Source: Rostrohypoxylon terebratum (taxonomy: Eukaryota > Ascomycota > Sordariomycetes > Xylariales > Hypoxylaceae). Taken from it: DNA of 64,000 bases. Shown piece after piece: positions 1 to 10,707 of the stretch. Both the position numbers and the translations under genes were made by a program. Location of the stretch: contig MU385883.1 of assembly GCA_022497145.1 (NCBI GenBank), forward strand, positions 244,465 through 308,464, given 5' to 3'. Within the stretch, counting starts at the first letter, position 1, and each line of letters opens with the position of its first letter. The notes under the pieces were generated by a model. It ran no database searches and was not told where the DNA came from. It was given only the letters and a program-made list of their open reading frames with translations.

Positions 1-235
1 AGAGTACATTCGAAGGGATTATGGCTATTAAAAAGTCCCAAAGAAGCTCTCCGGGATGTCGAGGTCTATAGAAAGGCGAAGAATGTAGATACTGGTAGAA
101 GATGGTGAGCAAAAGAAGTATCAAAGGAACGATGACACCGGGTCGCTGAAGCCAGTCAAACAACGTCGCTTGAGAGTGATAAGGGTAATAGTTGCCGGGA
201 GGGTCAAGTTGTGTCTCTAAGTGATGGGAGTGCAT
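1..235 (-). CDS. N-terminus of an integral membrane protein, cut by window edge
   Basis: An ATG at 235 (minus strand) opens a frame of 78 codons with no stop that runs off the left edge of the window. The product starts MHSHHLETQLDPPGNYY, then has a strongly hydrophobic segment at about residues 35-47 (GVIVPLILLLLTIFY) and a second apolar stretch near residue 70 (LLWDFLIAIIPSN). This looks like a single-pass or multi-pass membrane protein with a short cytosolic or lumenal N-terminus. I do not firmly recognise the family; membrane-anchored fungal ubiquitin hydrolases of the Ubp1/Ubp16 kind are one possibility, held weakly. The gene is divergent from ALB1, so 236-903 would be a shared promoter. 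Codon use is like that of neighbouring genes. The rest of the gene lies outside the window. Confidence 0.6.
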   Translation of the reverse strand, partial: MHSHHLETQLDPPGNYYPYHSQATLFDWLQRPGVIVPLILLLLTIFYQYLHSSPFYRPRHPGELLWDFLIAIIPSNVL

Positions 236-903
236 CCTGGTGTTTGCAAAAGAGGTTATCGCGCGTTGGCCCAGTTGAGCATGTGACGGTTGATGGAAAG
301 CCGATATCAGGTTGCCAAATTATCAGAAATCAAGTACAAAGCAGTGGAAGTTTCGCAAAATTAATCAAGGGTAAAGCCGCCATGGCAAAAGGAAGCCGTT
401 ATCATGTCGCGCGCCTCCTCTTTTTGTCTTTCTTGAAGGTGTGCGATGTGAAAGATGGAATTCCCTTATGTTCCGTTTTGGCGTTCGCCGTTGATAATTG
501 GAGGAAAAAGAAATAGGTTGACAGGGCTGATGCGCTGATGCGACTGTTTATTTTTAGTGGACTATAACTTACATAGTACGTAAGTATAAGGTTCCTACCG
601 GGTGCCAATTACATAATGATTCCTAACTACATATGGGGCTAGATCCGCTAATCCTCGTTCACTGTACGCAGGTTACCCCTGCATCCGAGATACATACATA
701 AAAATCGTTATCAGACTGTCAGATATGTACATAATAACTTTGCGGGGCAGACTTTCTACTACTACTAGTAGAAAATACCTATACCTATGGCAGCATTCTC
801 AAACCTAGAATTGCGACGCGTATCACAATTAAAATCCCAACTATTAAAAATTCGGATTAAACCTCGATATCGTTCAAACTACACACAAAAAGTAGCGGCG
901 ACT
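236..903. promoter_or_regulatory. Divergent intergenic region, membrane protein / ALB1
   Basis: This 668-base stretch separates the starts of two divergent genes and most likely holds both promoters. Open frames here have no ATG-led coding character. Short TACATAC/ACTACTACTAG words are present near 690-770. No specific factor site is claimed. Confidence 0.5.
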
Positions 904-1546
904 ATGGCCAAAGGCGGGATCGCAAAGAAAAAGAAGGGTGCGTATTCAGGTAATCTAATAATTTATTTCTTCCTCCTTCAATACCTGCTCTATGTTAATA
1001 ATTAACAACTCTTTATAATCCATAGGTCCTTCAATTCACTCTCGAGCCGCAAGGCGCGCTACGTCCCCAGGCATCGATACGGATAAGTCGCTCAAGAATG
1101 TCCAACCTCCTTCCGAGTCAGTTGATTATCGACCTTCTATATTATCTATCCACCAGGGAGCCGGCGTCACAAAGAAGACGAAGAAGAGTCGGAATATGAG
1201 CTCTAAAGCACGGAGGAGATATGAGAAGGGACAGGATCGAGCGGCCGCAATCATGGACCGAACGGAACAGAAAATTACAAAAAGCAAAGGGCAAGCTCGA
1301 ACGATACAAACAAGACGAAAAACGTGGGACGAGGTCAATAACCAAATACCTACGACTAAGAAGTCTCGGGAAGAGGCAGAGGAAGAAGATGATAGTAACG
1401 ATGATCGGGAAGCATCTGAGTTAGACGACGAAATGGGCGATGCGAACATCGAAGAGACAATCCAAAAAGCCTCAGCTATAGGCGCAAGTTCCGCACAGGA
1501 AAACCGAGAGGTTACAGTAGCAGAACAAGACGACGAGATCCTGTGA
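904..1546 (+). CDS. ALB1: Ribosome biogenesis protein Alb1
   Basis: Two exons, 904-949 and 1026-1546, joined in phase 1 across a 76-nt GT-AG intron, give 188 residues. Spliced, the N-terminus reads MAKGGIAKKKKGAYSG followed by PSIHSRAARRATSPGID, the conserved basic signature of the Alb1 family (Pfam Alb1), followed by DKSLKNVQPP. The tail is acidic (EEAEEEDDSNDDRE at about residues 120-135). In yeast Alb1 works with Arx1 and is a shuttling pre-60S factor involved in late ribosomal subunit maturation and nuclear export. ATG 904 is preferred over the in-frame upstream ATG at 787 because the family starts MAK. Length matches the family (yeast about 175 residues). The intron position directly after the short basic leader supports the model. 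Confidence 0.9.
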
Positions 1547-2067
1547 TCTTAGCGTCTCACTATTCGGGCTGTCGGGTCATGGATACCTATTATATATATA
1601 GGCATTCTCGATGTAAGGAGGCGCAACCCACGCTTTTCAGTTTCGATCGTCTTTCTCGTTTTGAAATATTCTCCCATTCCCATAAAGATTCATTATGATT
1701 TGATACCTCAGATCAACTCGGCTAAGTCGCATGCATTTTTTTTGTGCTTTGTGTCCATTGAAATCCAAATCCATCCAACCTTAGCAGTAGCTTGGGGGGA
1801 CCCATCGACTCCACTAAAAACACTTATCGTTGTTATCGATAACCATGCCTCCACCTCCAGCTACCAGGCTGCCCGGGTAAGTACGTGCTACATAGGTATC
1901 AGGTATTGTACAGTGTACTATGTACAATTTAGTAGGTACCCTAGCTAAGCTTAGGTATTTAACTTCTTCAGTATTATTATCTACACAAGTATGTAGAAAG
2001 TCAAACGCAAGAATTCCCATCTACAATTTTCAAGCCCGTAATAGTTCTTCATAATTACTATCTCATA
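1547..2067. other. Intergenic, ALB1 to MFAP1
   Basis: This 521-base gap holds the ALB1 3' end and the MFAP1 leader. An ATG at 1845 starts a short upstream frame (MPPPPATRLP) followed by a perfect GTAAGT donor at 1877, but no acceptor joins it in frame to the MFAP1 start. GTACCTAGC-type words lie at about 1930-1950. Confidence 0.45.
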
Positions 2068-3480
2068 ATGCCACCCGCGACGAAGTCGAAACGCATGACA
2101 GCAAATCCCGCGCGACCTACGCGATATCGCGCAGGAAAGGCAACAGGCGTCTCATCATCTGAATCCGAATCCGAATCCGAAGCCAGCGAAGATGAAGCCG
2201 AGCAACAACATCAACATCAACAGACCAAGCGTAAAATTGCACCACCCCCAAAGGCACCTAGCGCAGGAAAAATCATTAGCAACCTCAGCAGAGTCAATCT
2301 CGATGAGCGCCGACATCAAGATCAGGAGGCTGAAATAAGACGCGTAGAGGCTGTGAAAGCTGCTCGCCTAGCGGCCGAAGAAGGTTTCGTCACGGAAGAA
2401 AGTGAAGATGAAGACGAAGACGGCAGCGAAGAGGAAAGCGGCGAGGATGACAGTGAAGAAGAAGAAGAAGAGAGCAGTGAAGAAGAGGCACCACGACAAT
2501 TGATGTTAAAGCCGAAGTTCGTACCTAAAAACCAACGGGAAAAGACATCTACTCAAGAGCAGGACGAAGCCGCTAAATTAGCTGAAGAAGAGGCAAAAAG
2601 GAAGAAGGCCATGGATGACATGGTCGAAGAACAGATGCGCAAAGATGCCGCCGCCCGTGCGACTAGGAAAGGACATTGGAATGATAACGTCGAGGATGAA
2701 GAGGATGTCGACACCGAAGACGATGTGGACCCTGAGGCCGAGTATGCAGCATGGAAAGTGCGCGAGCTAAAACGCATCAAACGAGAGCGCGAAGCCATAG
2801 AAGCACGGGAGAAGGAAAGGGAAGAAGTCGAGCGTCGACGGAACCTGACAGAAGAGGAACGTAAAGCGGAGGACGATGCCTTCATAGCTAAGCAGAAAGA
2901 TGAAAAAGACTTGAAGGGGAAAATGACGTATATGCAAAAATACTACCACAAGGGTGCATTCTATCGGGACGAAGCAGAAGCCGAGGGATTGGCCAACCGG
3001 GATATAATGGGCACACGGATCGCGGACGATGTTAAAAATCGCGACCTCCTCCCTAAAGCGCTCCAGATTCGCGATATGACGAAATTGGGCAAGAAAGGAG
3101 CGTCTAAGTACAAGGACCTCAAGTCCGAGGATACGGGCCAATGGGGGAACTTCCGCGACACAAGACCTGGCAAGGATTTTGATCGATATAATGTTGATGA
3201 CAGATATAAATCCGATCACGGTAGAGATAGGTCTGGTCCAGGAGGAGCCAACGCAATTCCCCTTGGCGATAGGAAGAAATCTGCCCCTGATGCGCCGCGA
3301 GAACCTTGGGGGGTTGAACGACGACGAAGTCAGGATCGCGATAGTTACCGTCCCAGAGACGACCGCAGAGACAGAGATAGACTGGATCGAGACGGCCACG
3401 GTGGCCGAAGGAAGAGGGAGTCATCACGAGATGCGGATCACTACGAAAGTGACAAGAGGCGAAAGACAGATATCAGATAG
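2068..3480 (+). CDS. MFAP1: MFAP1-type spliceosomal protein
   Basis: A single-exon frame of 470 residues. The N-terminus (MPPATKSKRMTANPARPTRY) is basic, followed by acidic Ser/Glu/Asp tracts at about 30-50 and 110-140, a long charged coiled-coil stretch at about 170-280, and the conserved MFAP1 C-terminal domain at about 285-360 with the motifs YMQKYYHKGAFY, DIMGTRIADD, NRDLLPKALQIRDM and GKKGASKYKDL. The last 100 residues are Arg/Asp/Ser-rich. MFAP1 is a nuclear component of the pre-mRNA splicing machinery (B-complex/tri-snRNP associated; related to yeast Spp381), not a microfibril protein in fungi. The gene is convergent with POL12, with only 177 bases between stops. The start at 2068 is the first ATG of the frame and matches family N-termini. 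Confidence 0.92.
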   Translation: MPPATKSKRMTANPARPTRYRAGKATGVSSSESESESEASEDEAEQQHQHQQTKRKIAPPPKAPSAGKIISNLSRVNLDERRHQDQEAEIRRVEAVKAARLAAEEGFVTEESEDEDEDGSEEESGEDDSEEEEEESSEEEAPRQLMLKPKFVPKNQREKTSTQEQDEAAKLAEEEAKRKKAMDDMVEEQMRKDAAARATRKGHWNDNVEDEEDVDTEDDVDPEAEYAAWKVRELKRIKREREAIEAREKEREEVERRRNLTEEERKAEDDAFIAKQKDEKDLKGKMTYMQKYYHKGAFYRDEAEAEGLANRDIMGTRIADDVKNRDLLPKALQIRDMTKLGKKGASKYKDLKSEDTGQWGNFRDTRPGKDFDRYNVDDRYKSDHGRDRSGPGGANAIPLGDRKKSAPDAPREPWGVERRRSQDRDSYRPRDDRRDRDRLDRDGHGGRRKRESSRDADHYESDKRRKTDIR

Positions 3481-3657
3481 ACGATTTTTATCTGCCAATT
3501 CATACTCTCACATCGCCTAGCTAAGGACCCAAGGGGGCATCCATAAAGCGATTCGCCGAAAACACATGCATTTGGGGTAGACCAATAGTCAGTCAGGTAT
3601 CTTGTTTCTATTTCTTATTATTTGTGATCTAGTATGACATGGCGATTTCTGGAGTAA

Positions 3658-5884
3658 TCATATCCTCGTAATCTCGACCCTGGCCCTTTCAAAGACCTTG
3701 TGATGCACCATCTCTCCCTTGCTCAATTCTTCCTCTGTTACCTTTGGTGGAAATAACGTCATCCGAGCATATGTACCTGCACCCCTTCTTTTCGAGAGGT
3801 ATCCTGGGTTGATCACCAAAACACTCTCCACAACCTGATTTGCGTCAGCGGTCAATTTAGATATTCATGACAAGAGCCAATGATTTCAAGAATTTCTTAC
3901 CTTTGCAAAAGGAGGCAAAGCGCTCGGTATAATCATGACATCGGGTCTCACTTCCATCATCTCGCCAAGCTTGAGATAACTCAAGTCAAGCATAGCACCA
4001 GTAGGCAACCCGTCTTCTGTGCCAGCTTTTGGGAGCTTCTTCCGGTCTACCGAAGGAAATATCGGGAAATAATGTCGCTGCTCGATCAAGTATTTCGGTG
4101 CTCTTGAAGAAAAGTTGGGTTCTACGGTTCGACTACCAATAAGCTCTTCGTGAGTTAAATCCCAAAAAATATCCTGAGATGAAACCCCAAGCAACATCTC
4201 ATTTATGAAGAGCGTCATTGGGTTGCCCACTATACGTGCTGCCTTAGGTAACCCCAGGTCCTTCCTCTGGATCAGGTCCTGTGGCCAGGATACGTGTCTA
4301 TCAATTACATCACGTACGGATGGTATCAAGAGAATGGTAATGGTGGGGTTGGATGCAACAAGACGGTTCAAAGCCGGAGAAATCATGTACTTGAAGACGG
4401 TGGACATCGTCGCAGAATCGAGGTCTCCAGCTTCTTCTGGAAGATCAAAGTCGCCCGTGGAAATCAAGGGATGGTCAACGTCGATAAAAGGTCCCGTCAA
4501 GATTAGAGCATCGGCGCATGTATCTGCTGCTTGGCTGCAAATGGCATGGAGAGGCTCAAAGTCGAGATTATCGTCAGCCGAATAAGGGCCTGAGCCGAGA
4601 ATGATGTTTAATGGCGCAGGTTCGTCGTCAGACTCCATCGCATCCGGTCCACCCCGAAGTCGTTCCCGATGAGCTTCGATAACTGCTGGGGAGGACGCGG
4701 CGTTAGGAAGCAAAGGTAAGTCAAGCACTTCTTGAACGACAAACTCCTTGCCAGACGAATTGATACCTCTCAATGCAGCGATTTGTCCCGGGAAGAATTG
4801 ATAGCGACCATTGAGCTTTTTCAAGTTCAAGGGAGCCCTGAGGCCTCCACCCGTTCGTCTTGAAGTCTCCAAGACAAGTGACGCCGCATTGAGCTTGCCC
4901 TCTGAGGAATCCGACGCAATTCGGCCAACGGCGACAATTTCCGTGGTGCTTTGGCTGGCTGCGCTGCCAAACTCACTCTCGTCTATCTTGAGCTGGTCTC
5001 TCACGAGGACTAGAAAATCGTCTATCCGGTCATCTAAAATCTCGGATGCTTCGGAAGATTTCATGGCAAGTGTTTTGTAGCCCAATTTCTTGAGATCAAA
5101 TGCTGCATTCAGTTTAATACGCGACTCTGCGTAAGGTACTATTACAGGTCCGGGAGGGTTTAGATGCTCATTCAGGATCTCTATCACCTCACCAGGGTTA
5201 GGCCGATCGTTAAAAGAAGTCGCCCTACCGTATATATTAGCAAACTAAGGCGGAACAGATACGAAATGGAATTGGATGGAATGAAAAGGAGTGAACCGAA
5301 ACCTACGATACAATATTCATAGAATCTAACTGATTCTCTATTTTTAATGGGCTCCGGTTCTTATAGTCAGGCGAACTACTGAGAATATTACCCTTCACCC
5401 TCGTTATGGAGGGTGTCTCATTCGGATTTCGTCTCTTGGGGGCGCTCTTGTTGAGCTTACCCGTGCCTGGGGTATTGGGAACCATTCCTTCTAGCCTATG
5501 CGATGTCAGTCCGCGTGCTGATTAGAATAGCGACATAGCAAATGAATCCGCTTACATGCCATATACATCGCCGCTATTCTTGACAGCAGCACGTGGCGTC
5601 CCACTTGAGCGCTTCTCTGTCTTGATGTGAACTTGGTGTGCTCGGTTGCTTCGTTCCAGGGCATCTTGAATGTCTTGTTTAAGGCCTCGTAGATGTTCCA
5701 CGGACAGGCTATTTCCATCCATGTCCATTTTGATGCAGTAAGACTCCCATTTGAAGTATAGGTCCTGGACAGACAAGAGATGCATTCGCATGATAGACCG
5801 CAACTCCGAGACGACATCGGGTTCGAGATTCTTGTTCGGCACGCCGAACTGCTCGTTCAACTCCCGCAAATCCGCTTCCGCCAT
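3658..5884 (-). CDS. POL12: DNA polymerase alpha subunit B
   Basis: Four exons on the minus strand (5884-5556, 5495-5307, 5224-3901, 3834-3658) with introns of 60, 82 and 66 nt give 672 residues. Joins restore family motifs: YGM-LEGMVPNTPGTGK, NIVS-ATSFNDRPNPGE and PPFAK-VVESVLVINPGYLSK. Residues 1 to about 110 form the helical N-terminal domain that binds partners; the OB fold and the inactive calcineurin-like phosphoesterase domain follow from about residue 220 to the end, with LNIILGSGPY, DALILTGPFID and the C-terminal INPGYLSKRRGAGTYARM. The protein is the regulatory subunit of the polymerase alpha-primase complex, tethering the catalytic subunit and acting in replication initiation. It is divergent from the PDR16-like gene. 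Confidence 0.95.
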
Positions 5885-6511
5885 TGTGTTTTTATGTTTT
5901 AGCTAAATCAATAACTCGAACTCTTATTACCAAAGCGATGTGATTTGAAGTCGAGACGCGCTTTTTCAAAAGTTGGATAAGTTAGACGCGTCTAAAGATT
6001 ATTTCGCGTTAAGTGGTTTATTCAACTACTATGTAGGTACCTAGGTACAGCTGTAGTACCTACCTACATAATCTACATACATACATAGGTATGCCTTATG
6101 ACGGGTTTCGGTTCAGGGGTCCCGACCACTGGATGGATAGTAAGTATTGTACATAGTACAAAGTAAGTTACAGTGTCAGAAGCAACTTGGAAAGATCTCC
6201 AGCAGGGGCTAGCGCTGATACCATCTGTTGCAGGCCCCAGGGGCGACCCACCGATTGCCCACTGGAGATCCATTAGGCCAAGCCAACAAACTCCACTAGT
6301 ACTAGGTAGAGTCTAGCACCGCCCTCCCAATATTCACAATATTCATAATATCCATTAACTAAATGGATCTTTCTTTAACCAAGGAGGTACACCGCAGATT
6401 CTCTTCGCTCCTCTTCTTCTTCTTCTATTTCTGATTTTATATATATATATATATATTTTTATCCATTTTATTACATACAACTTGTGTTCTTTGTGTTGTT
6501 TGTGTCTCGGG
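5885..6511. promoter_or_regulatory. Divergent promoter, POL12 / PDR16-like
   Basis: The 627 bases between the two start codons hold both promoters. An MluI-type ACGCGT occurs at 5988-5993; ACGCGT is the core of the MBF/MCB element that drives S-phase genes in yeasts, which would suit POL12, but one site proves little. CCTAGGTACC-type words lie at 6036-6062 and a pure (TA)n run at about 6438-6455, shortly before the PDR16-like start. Confidence 0.4.
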
Positions 6512-7596
6512 ATGTCGACTCCAAACGTGGCAGAAGCGCCTAAGAGCGCGGAGCCCTCGATTCTCGCCGAGAAGAACGAGTCTGGTGTACTCAAGACACC
6601 GCTCTCAACCCCTACTACAACCAGCAGCGTGCCGGAAAAACCAGCTCTCACTGCCAACCAGCAAACTAAATATGACTGGCTCCTAAAACAAGTACAGGGT
6701 TGGACCGAGGTTCCCTCCAAGGAAAAGCCCGGCCCCTTGACTGATAACGAGAAGATGTGGCTCACGAGGGAATGTTTGCTAAGGTATCTCAGAGCCACCA
6801 AGTGGCATGAGAAGGAATCAGAGAAGCGTCTGCAAGAAACCCTAGCATGGCGAAGGGAATATGGGGTCGAGGAGTTGAGTGCGGACCAGATCGGACCTGA
6901 GAATGAGACTGGGAAGCAAGTCCTGTTGGGTTATGACAAGAACTGCCGTCCCTGCCATTATCTAAACCCAGGCCGCCAAAACACGGACGTCTCTCCTCGA
7001 CAGGTTCAGCACCTTGTTTTCATGCTTGAGCGAGTTATTGAGCTCATGCCAGCTCAGCAAGAGACACTCAGCCTGCTCATTAATTTCAAGTCGGGCAAAA
7101 ACCGCACAAATACGGCCCCCGGTATTGGCCAGGGTCGCGAGGTCCTACACATTCTCCAGACCCATTACCCCGAAAGGCTCGGGAGAGCGATGATTATCAA
7201 TGGTGGGGCTTTTATGGGATAACGTACCATGTACCATGCATCATTTACTAATTCGAAATCATAGTTCCATGGGTAGTCTGGGGGTTCTTCAAGCTTATAA
7301 CACCTTTTATTGATCCTTTGACTAGAGAGAAGCTCAAGTTCAACGAGGACATGACACAATTTGTGCCGAAAGAACAGCTCTGGTCAGAATTTCCGGGAGG
7401 CGAGCTGCAGTTCGAGTACAACCATGATGTGTACTGGCCTGCGCTACAGAAACTATGTGCTGAGAAACGAGCCGAGAAGGTGAGGAGGTGGGAAGCCGGA
7501 GGCAAGCAGATTGGTGAGAAGGAGGACTATCTCAAGGGACACGACGCTCAAGGAGTGTCGCCACCACCCGGTCATTCCAGTGAAGCAAACAATTAG
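6512..7596 (+). CDS. PDR16: Sec14-like phosphatidylinositol transfer protein (Pdr16 type)
   Basis: Exons 6512-7202 and 7265-7596, joined in phase 1 over a 62-nt intron with a TTACTAA branch site, encode 340 residues. A low-complexity N-terminus (about 1-55) is followed by the CRAL-TRIO N-terminal helices (about 60-120, with MWLTRECLLRYLRATKW) and the CRAL-TRIO lipid-binding domain (about 130-300). The splice rebuilds RAMIIN-VPWVVWGFFKLITPF followed by IDPLTREKLKF, a signature of Pdr16/Pdr17 (Sfh3/Sfh4). Those proteins exchange phosphatidylinositol and other lipids or sterols and affect azole tolerance in yeast. Length agrees with Pdr16 (351 residues). A leader in frame lacks ATG, so 6512 (MSTPNVAEAP) is the start. 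The donor is GTGGGG, weaker than usual. Confidence 0.88.
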
Positions 7597-8176
7597 AATA
7601 TTGACACGGGCAATACGGGCAAATGGGGAGGCGGATTAGTATAAAATAGGAAGGATGCAATTTATAGACAAAGGAACAGTGGGATTCTGAAGCCATAGAT
7701 ATAGCCAGCCAATGCTAATTAATGTGTTTATTTTGTTTTTGTTGTTTTTTTTGCATATGACCAATGAAGTGATAAAACGGAGGTCAGACTGTTTTAGATA
7801 CTCTATTTCATGAATTCTATTCATTGATATGATACGGAGGAACGTGTTCAAGAAAATACCGAAAATGCCTATGATGTTATGAAGTTCAATGTTTGAGTTA
7901 GAATAGCTCATGTAATCATGTAATTGAGTAGTAGTATCTATTACCCCGATAATACCCCCAATTTAGGGGAGCCCCACACCTAGGTTAACCTAATCCACCT
8001 ACAGAAGGAGCACTGGGACACCTACTATGTACTCCTAGGTCCTAGAGGTCTCGAACTTCCACTAAATAGCAGATCCTATTTCATAAAACGTAGTAACTAA
8101 GAACATTATCTCATGCCTCACATCACTACACCACATTTCACCACATTACGATTAATCCTTAACCCCTAACGAGACC
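7597..8176. other. Intergenic, PDR16-like to TRS31
   Basis: A 580-base gap. A T-rich segment at 7725-7755 and a CCTAGGT word cluster near 7980-8045 are present. No coding signal was seen. The stretch before 8177 is pyrimidine- and A-rich as expected for a fungal leader. Confidence 0.5.
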
Positions 8177-8933
8177 ATGTCAAATCTCCAGCCCTCCAAG
8201 GGCAACACCAAAGACCAGCCAGGTCTGCGGTACCCGACAAATGGCAAGACGATCTACCACCGACCGCTCAACCGCACCAAGACTGCTGAGCTTAGTGGCT
8301 CTAGCTTCGCCTACCTATTTTCCGAGATGGTGGGCTACGCATCCAAAAAGATAGAGAGTATCCAGGATCTAGAAAAGCGGTACGCTTCCCTTTTCCCTTC
8401 CCCAATCTCACCCGAGGATATCACTCTTTCCCCCAGACAGCGCAAGACGTAAAACTAACGCGCCCGACCCCCCTCGTTCCAGGCTCAACGCGCAAGGCCA
8501 CCCGATCGGCCTCAAACTTCTCGACCTACTACTATATCGCGAGCCGCCACGATCGCAGACGCGGCCGCTCAACATCATCACACTGCTTCACTTCATCAAG
8601 ATCAACGTGTGGCAGCACCTGTTCGGGCGGGCGGCGGACGGGCTCGAGAAGTCAAGCGACCCCGTCAAGCCGGACGAGTACATGATCATCGACAACGAGC
8701 CGCTCGTCAACCGCTACATCAGCGTGCCCAAGGACATGAGCCAGCTCAACTGCGCCGCCTACGTCGCCGGCATTGTCGAGGGCGTCTGCGACGGCTCCGC
8801 CTTCCCCGCCAGGGTCACCGCGCACAGCGTCGGAAAGCAGGAGGAGGGCGAGATGTGGCCCGGTCGGACCGTCTTCCTGGTGAAATTCGCGCCCGAGGTG
8901 ATGGAGAGAGAGGGGTTCTTGGGCAAGGGTTAA
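8177..8933 (+). CDS. TRS31: TRAPP complex subunit Trs31 (TRAPPC5)
   Basis: Exons 8177-8379 and 8483-8933 joined in phase 2 over a 103-nt intron encode 217 residues. The join gives DLEKR-LNAQGHPIGLKLLDL, the Bet3/TRAPP fold motif of the Trs31 branch, followed by LLYREPPRSQTRPLNIITLL, WQHLFGRAADGLEKS and a C-terminal DGSAFPARVTAHSV segment. Trs31 is a core subunit of TRAPP I/II/III, the Rab (Ypt1) exchange complex on Golgi and ER-Golgi membranes. Length is normal for fungi. Exon 2 is strikingly GC-rich, with nearly every third codon position G or C from about 8600 to 8900, unlike exon 1 and the neighbouring genes; this also produces long meaningless frames on the other strand. It is convergent with the small gene at 9305-9720. 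Confidence 0.93.
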
Positions 8934-9304
8934 TAGATTCAAAATATCATCACGACAGATGCAAGAAAATGGAGTGAGGCGCGGTCGTTCTAGCATTGCA
9001 TGGCGTTCGGGATGGTTGATGGGTTGGTGGGTTGATGGAAGGGTTCGCATAGATTCACACATTTTTGCGGGGGCACGACAATCACGGGATAGTGAGATGA
9101 GGCTATCATAGGCATTTTGTCAAGACAATAACAAAACCATTCTCAACATGCGACTTAGAAACAAAGTGATACCACGCCTGTTCGCCATGTCGACTCCGAC
9201 TCAGCCTAGAAGCCCCCGTACGCGCCTGATACCGCCCCCTTGGTGGAATACTGAGTTGTTGGGTGTGTATACTTCGTATTCCCATATTCAAACCTACTGT
9301 TGCT
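8934..9304. terminator. Convergent 3' ends, TRS31 and small gene
   Basis: These 371 bases lie between two convergent stop codons and should hold both polyadenylation regions. Nothing else was recognised; open frames crossing it are antisense extensions of the GC-rich TRS31 exon. Confidence 0.4.
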
Positions 9305-9720
9305 TCACCGGGGGAGTCCCTGGTACCCCTTAAAGCCGCTACTACCGCCTTTGCTTGCCCCTCCAACCTTTCCCGACGCGGGGCCTTTCCCCATGAGCTC
9401 AGCCAAGCCCAGGTCTTTCCAAGCAGGCTCTTTGCTACGTTGAGTAGCCTTTTGTATGCCGAAGGCGGCGTGCTGGTCGGGTACCACGTCGTCCTCGTCT
9501 TCTGGGTTGATGGGCTGGTGGTGTGGCGGCACATATATCTCGTCGTCGGGAAGCTTGTCCTTGCAGAAGTCCTCGAACATGTCGGCGTCGCGGGGGCTTT
9601 GCATGTGCACATACGTGTAGCAACCGTCCTTGTTCTAGAATATGGTCAATTGAGCAGACTGTCACATGTCATACACCTACGTTGACTTTCTGAGCTCACG
9701 ATTGGAGGGGTAAATACCAT
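9305..9720 (-). CDS. Small conserved fungal protein, unknown function
   Basis: Two exons on the minus strand, 9720-9700 (seven codons, MVFTPPI) and 9634-9305, joined in phase 0 over a 65-nt intron with a GTGAGC donor, encode 116 residues. The product reads MVFTPPI-NKDGCYTYVHMQSP, then an acidic linker (DADMFEDFCKDKLPDDEIYV; PINPEDEDDVV) and a Gly/Ser/Lys-rich tail (KGPASGKVGGASKGGSSGF). I have the impression of similar short proteins in other filamentous fungi but cannot name a family or role. There is no signal peptide or membrane segment. An in-frame TAG directly before the AAC codon at 9634 shows that the main exon cannot extend upstream, so the tiny first exon is needed unless translation starts at the internal Met. 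Confidence 0.65.
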
Positions 9721-10707
9721 TTTTTACGGTAGGGTCCTTGCAAAAGCTCTGGTGTCTGCGAAGGCTTGTTTAGGTATTTAACTGTTGAAGCTGTTGAAGC
9801 TACCGTCAGTACATGTAGTAATTCTAGTGGTACGTATGAAATTCAAGGTACAACCAATATACTAGTACCAGTACGTAATACGAAGTACGAGTGGGTTTCA
9901 TTGCCTGATGTGGGGCGTTTCGCTTACGTCGGTACCGGTACGAAGTACTTGTTACCTAATAATTCGCCTTCCCAATAATTCTAGAACGATGTACCTGGTA
10001 TTGTAAACTTTCAAGCTTGAAGTTCTCTAACCTCTCATGTCAATATTAATATCTCGATCTCAGTATTCATGATGTGAATAATTTACTCTTTTACCCTTAG
10101 CCATGTGGATAATTTACTTAGTTATATTATATCGCATTCTTGCTTGGGTATACCACTATACCTACTAGTTACAGACTGCCACTATCCGATTGCGAATCTT
10201 CTCGTGATGGAGAACATTAAGGTGTACTACAGATACCAATCACCCCCCCCCCCCCCAAAAAAAATAGGGATTCAGTACCGAGACAGTACCGAGATAGTAC
10301 GATATGTTTTGTGTGAGGTTTCCGTCGATATGTCCTTCTACAATATATTCGGATGGATTTGGGCTTATTACGTTGATGTTAAATCCAAGCAGTGGATACG
10401 TAGCAATAGATAGCAGTGGGCAAGGTGGACAGGTGAGTATTAGGTACGTATCAAAAGGCTAAAGGAAACTTCTTGGGGAGGCCCCCATCATATTGCTGTT
10501 CTTTGGAACACATGTTCACGATTGAAAACTTGCGGACAGCATATCAATCATAACTCATCGTGTATTGTAACCTCGATATGGTTCAAGGATCGTTTTGTAG
10601 CTAGTATTTCCTAGCCTCGAAGTAACAAGAACTCCGCCCAGTGACTCCTTTTCAACCTTTCCCTCCTACATCCTCAGCTGGACCCATTCACTTGCTTGAA
10701 TCACTGC
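9721..10707. other. Gene-free stretch with C14A8 homopolymer
   Basis: About 990 bases with no supported gene. GTACGAAGTAC-type words recur at 9830-9950, and 10243-10264 is C14 followed directly by A8. Open frames here are short and start without family resemblance. It lies between two convergently or tandemly arranged minus-strand genes, so it includes the downstream region of the six-cysteine gene. Confidence 0.5.

Noticed and set aside
1845..1876. Upstream exon for MFAP1 (MPPPPATRLP) with perfect GTAAGT donor
   Set aside because: The only nearby acceptors give an immediate stop; the main frame already has the family N-terminus. At most an upstream ORF.
2767..3399. 210-residue minus-strand frame
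   Set aside because: Antisense to the charged-repeat part of MFAP1; composition reflects complementing Glu/Arg codons.
8609..9062. Long frames on both strands (122 and 136 residues)
   Set aside because: Side products of the GC-rich TRS31 exon; Arg/Ala-rich with no family match.
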